NCBI GenBank assembly: GCA_946481075.1
Contig: CAMLMC010000001.1
Span: 1,178,001-1,242,000, forward strand
DNA length: 64,000 nt
Direction: 5' to 3'
From: an uncultured Alphaproteobacteria bacterium
Lineage (GTDB): Bacteria; Pseudomonadota; Alphaproteobacteria; Micavibrionales; Micavibrionaceae
The position numbers and the translations under genes were made by a program. Each line of letters starts with the position of its first letter. Position 1 is the first letter of the stretch. Below are positions 62,796 to 64,000 of the stretch, one piece after another. The notes under the pieces are model-generated. The model did not search any database, was not told where the DNA came from, and saw only the letters and a program-made list of their open reading frames with translations.

Positions 62796-63143
62796 TTACT
62801 TCGCTTTCGCGGTTTTCTTGGCAGCCGTCTTTGGAGCGGCCGTTTTCTTTTCTGCTTTCGGTGCAGCGGCCGCTTTCGGGGCAGCTTCCTTGGCTACCGG
62901 TGCCGGCTCTTTGCCATCCACCAGAACCGTCCAGCGCTTACGCTTGGAGATCGGTGCGCACTCGATAATCTCAACCTTGTCACCGGTTTTGAACGTACCG
63001 TTTTCATCATGAGCAGCGTATTTCGTGCTTTTCTTGATGTACTTCTTGTACACGGGGTGCATGTAGCGACGCTCAACCATAACGGTGACCGTTTTGTCCA
63101 TTTTGTCACTGGTGACAACGCCTTCCAGAACGCGACGTGGCAT
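62796..63143 (-). CDS. rpsQ: 30S ribosomal protein S17 with basic C-terminal extension
   Basis: Residues 1-78 are a normal S17 ([39 protein letters not shown]). The last about 37 residues are an Ala/Lys/Pro-rich tail, similar in composition to the extensions of L30 and L29 in this operon. Confidence 0.97.
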   Translation of the reverse strand: MPRRVLEGVVTSDKMDKTVTVMVERRYMHPVYKKYIKKSTKYAAHDENGTFKTGDKVEIIECAPISKRKRWTVLVDGKEPAPVAKEAAPKAAAAPKAEKKTAAPKTAAKKTAKAK

Positions 63144-63165
63144 ATGTGTCTCCTCTACCTAAAAC

Positions 63166-63402
63166 TTACGCAGCCTTGCCAGTGGCAAGCTGTTTTTGAA
63201 TGAATGTCTTGACGCGTGCGATATCGCGGCGAAGCGTGCGCAGTGTCGATGTGTTTTCCAGCTGGCCGCCGGCGCGTTGCAGACGGGCATTCAGTTGTTC
63301 CTTGCGCAGATCCAGCAGGGATTTTTTCAGCTCGTCCGCCGTTTTGCCTTTCAGCATTTCGGCGCTGTTTGCTTTCGCTTTTTTATCTTTTGCTTTTGCC
63401 AT
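63166..63402 (-). CDS. rpmC: 50S ribosomal protein L29 with basic N-terminal extension
   Basis: The 78-residue L29 has the core LKKSLLDLRKEQLNARLQRA and TLRRDIARVKTFIQ, preceded by a Lys/Ala-rich segment of about 14 residues (MAKAKDKKAKANSA). L29 lies at the exit tunnel near SRP and trigger-factor docking sites. Confidence 0.97.
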   Translation of the reverse strand: MAKAKDKKAKANSAEMLKGKTADELKKSLLDLRKEQLNARLQRAGGQLENTSTLRTLRRDIARVKTFIQKQLATGKAA

Positions 63403-63416
63403 TTTAAAAATCCTTA

Positions 63417-63830
63417 TTATGCGTGGATACGGGCAACGAATTTTGTCGCGATCGGCAACTTGGCCGCAGCGAGGCTCAATGCTTCGCGCGCAACGTTTTC
63501 CGGCACACCGTCCAGTTCGAACATGATACGGCCCGGCTTCACACGGGCGACCCAGAATTCCGGAGAACCCTTACCGGAACCCATACGAACCTCGAGCGGC
63601 TTTTTCGAAACCGGAACATCCGGGAAAATACGGATCCAGACTTTACCTTGACGCTTCATCGAACGGGCGATGGCGCGACGGGCGGCTTCGATCTGGCGGG
63701 CCGTGATACGCTCGGGCGCCATTGCTTTCAGGCCGAATTCACCGAAAGCGAGCGTCGCGCCGCCTTTGGCCAGGCCATGGATACGGCCCTTGTGGGCCTT
63801 TCTGAATTTCGTTTTCTTTGGTTGCAACAT
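63417..63830 (-). CDS. rplP: 50S ribosomal protein L16
   Basis: The 137-residue L16 has [40 protein letters not shown] and the signature [18 protein letters not shown]. rpsC normally lies just upstream, but the 170 bp left in the window contain no rpsC end, so the operon appears interrupted here too. Confidence 0.98.
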   Translation of the reverse strand: MLQPKKTKFRKAHKGRIHGLAKGGATLAFGEFGLKAMAPERITARQIEAARRAIARSMKRQGKVWIRIFPDVPVSKKPLEVRMGSGKGSPEFWVARVKPGRIMFELDGVPENVAREALSLAAAKLPIATKFVARIHA

Positions 63831-63871
63831 TTGCTTAACTTTCTGCTTTCACACAAAAAAATTTCGCTCAC

Positions 63872-64000
63872 ATGGACTTAAAACCCCCTTGGATTCCAGT
63901 TCCCATATGGCTCTATCGGACTATAAAAGTCGTTAGATCAATTCGTAATTCGCGCGGACTATATCGTCAAACTTTGCGGATTACCAGCGTTATTTTGGGC
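63872..64000 (+). CDS. open plus-strand ORF at the window edge (uncertain)
   Basis: From ATG 63872 the plus strand is open for 43 codons to the edge, giving a basic product (MDLKPPWIPVPIWLYRTIKV). No Shine-Dalgarno or clear promoter precedes it, and 43 open codons can occur by chance. It is listed because rpsC is missing from this position and two other plus-strand genes interrupt the same operon. Confidence 0.25.
   Translation, partial: MDLKPPWIPVPIWLYRTIKVVRSIRNSRGLYRQTLRITSVILG

Noticed and set aside
1..64000. CRISPR arrays and cas genes
   Set aside because: No regularly spaced direct repeats and no Cas-like proteins were seen; the repeats present are isolated palindromes.
63831..64000. 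The 3' end of rpsC upstream of rplP
   Set aside because: All three minus-strand frames carry stop codons and none resembles an S3 C-terminus.

Overview
The window looks like chromosomal DNA of an alphaproteobacterium. It carries an ATP12-type F1-ATPase assembly chaperone, a DUF3035 lipoprotein beside lspA and paired M16 peptidases, a rarA-crcB-rluC-ATP12 cluster, and the S10/spc/alpha ribosomal operons. The exact lineage cannot be fixed from sequence reading alone; a Rhodospirillales- or Micavibrio-like organism is a reasonable guess. Most genes are moderately GC-rich with tight spacing and many 4-11 nt overlaps. A few islands are clearly AT-rich (about 1.6-3.2 kb and 18.1-19.2 kb) and look acquired.

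Layout. 0-4.3 kb: partial acyl-CoA dehydrogenase, a lytic transglycosylase, a short independent transcription unit, an AT-rich gene of unknown function and a YahK-like alcohol dehydrogenase. 4.3-12.4 kb: a secreted protein, tsaC-anmK, a terminal-inverted-repeat element carrying a GIY-YIG nuclease, tyrS, and a large AsmA/YhdP-like protein. 12.4-15.5 kb: bcp peroxiredoxin, a four-gene periplasmic/membrane metal-handling cluster and an alpha/beta hydrolase-fold protein lacking the usual nucleophile. 15.7-19.2 kb: cysteine desulfurase and ferredoxin, an ArsR-DUF6428 operon with a textbook promoter-operator, then a Panacea antitoxin with a small membrane protein. 19.2-31.1 kb: mnmA (with palindromic repeats inserted in frame), tRNA(CAU), rluA, a TetR-controlled region with three matching operators, a VanX-like protein, ribF, an AEC transporter, and ileS preceded by an isoleucine-rich leader ORF and hairpin. 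31.1-43.1 kb: a DUF559 nuclease bounded by GC-rich inverted repeats, lspA-DUF3035-M16-M16-pgi, pentapeptide protein, mutL, purN, ABC exporter. 43.3-51 kb: an XRE regulator facing a 45-residue Cys-rich peptide gene, then an eight-gene minus-strand run from a Deg-type protease to tag. 51-52.4 kb: panB and a cluster of three repeat families. 52.4-64 kb: rplQ-rpoA-rpsK-rpsM, adk-secY and rplO to rplP on the minus strand.

Two themes stand out. First, two unrelated small nuclease genes (GIY-YIG and DUF559) are each bracketed by inverted copies of a palindromic repeat that also supplies the ribosome-binding site and, for GIY-YIG, the stop codon. Nuclease-free copies of the same repeats lie elsewhere in the window, including inside the mnmA reading frame. 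This resembles the REP/RAYT arrangement but with nucleases in place of a tyrosine transposase. Second, the normally continuous ribosomal operon is broken twice by plus-strand genes of unknown function, each with its own promoter and shared terminator, and apparently a third time upstream of rplP. The separated segments have acquired their own promoters. Further regulatory candidates are an ileS attenuator, a leaderless ArsR promoter with its operator over the -10 box, and a triple TetR operator.
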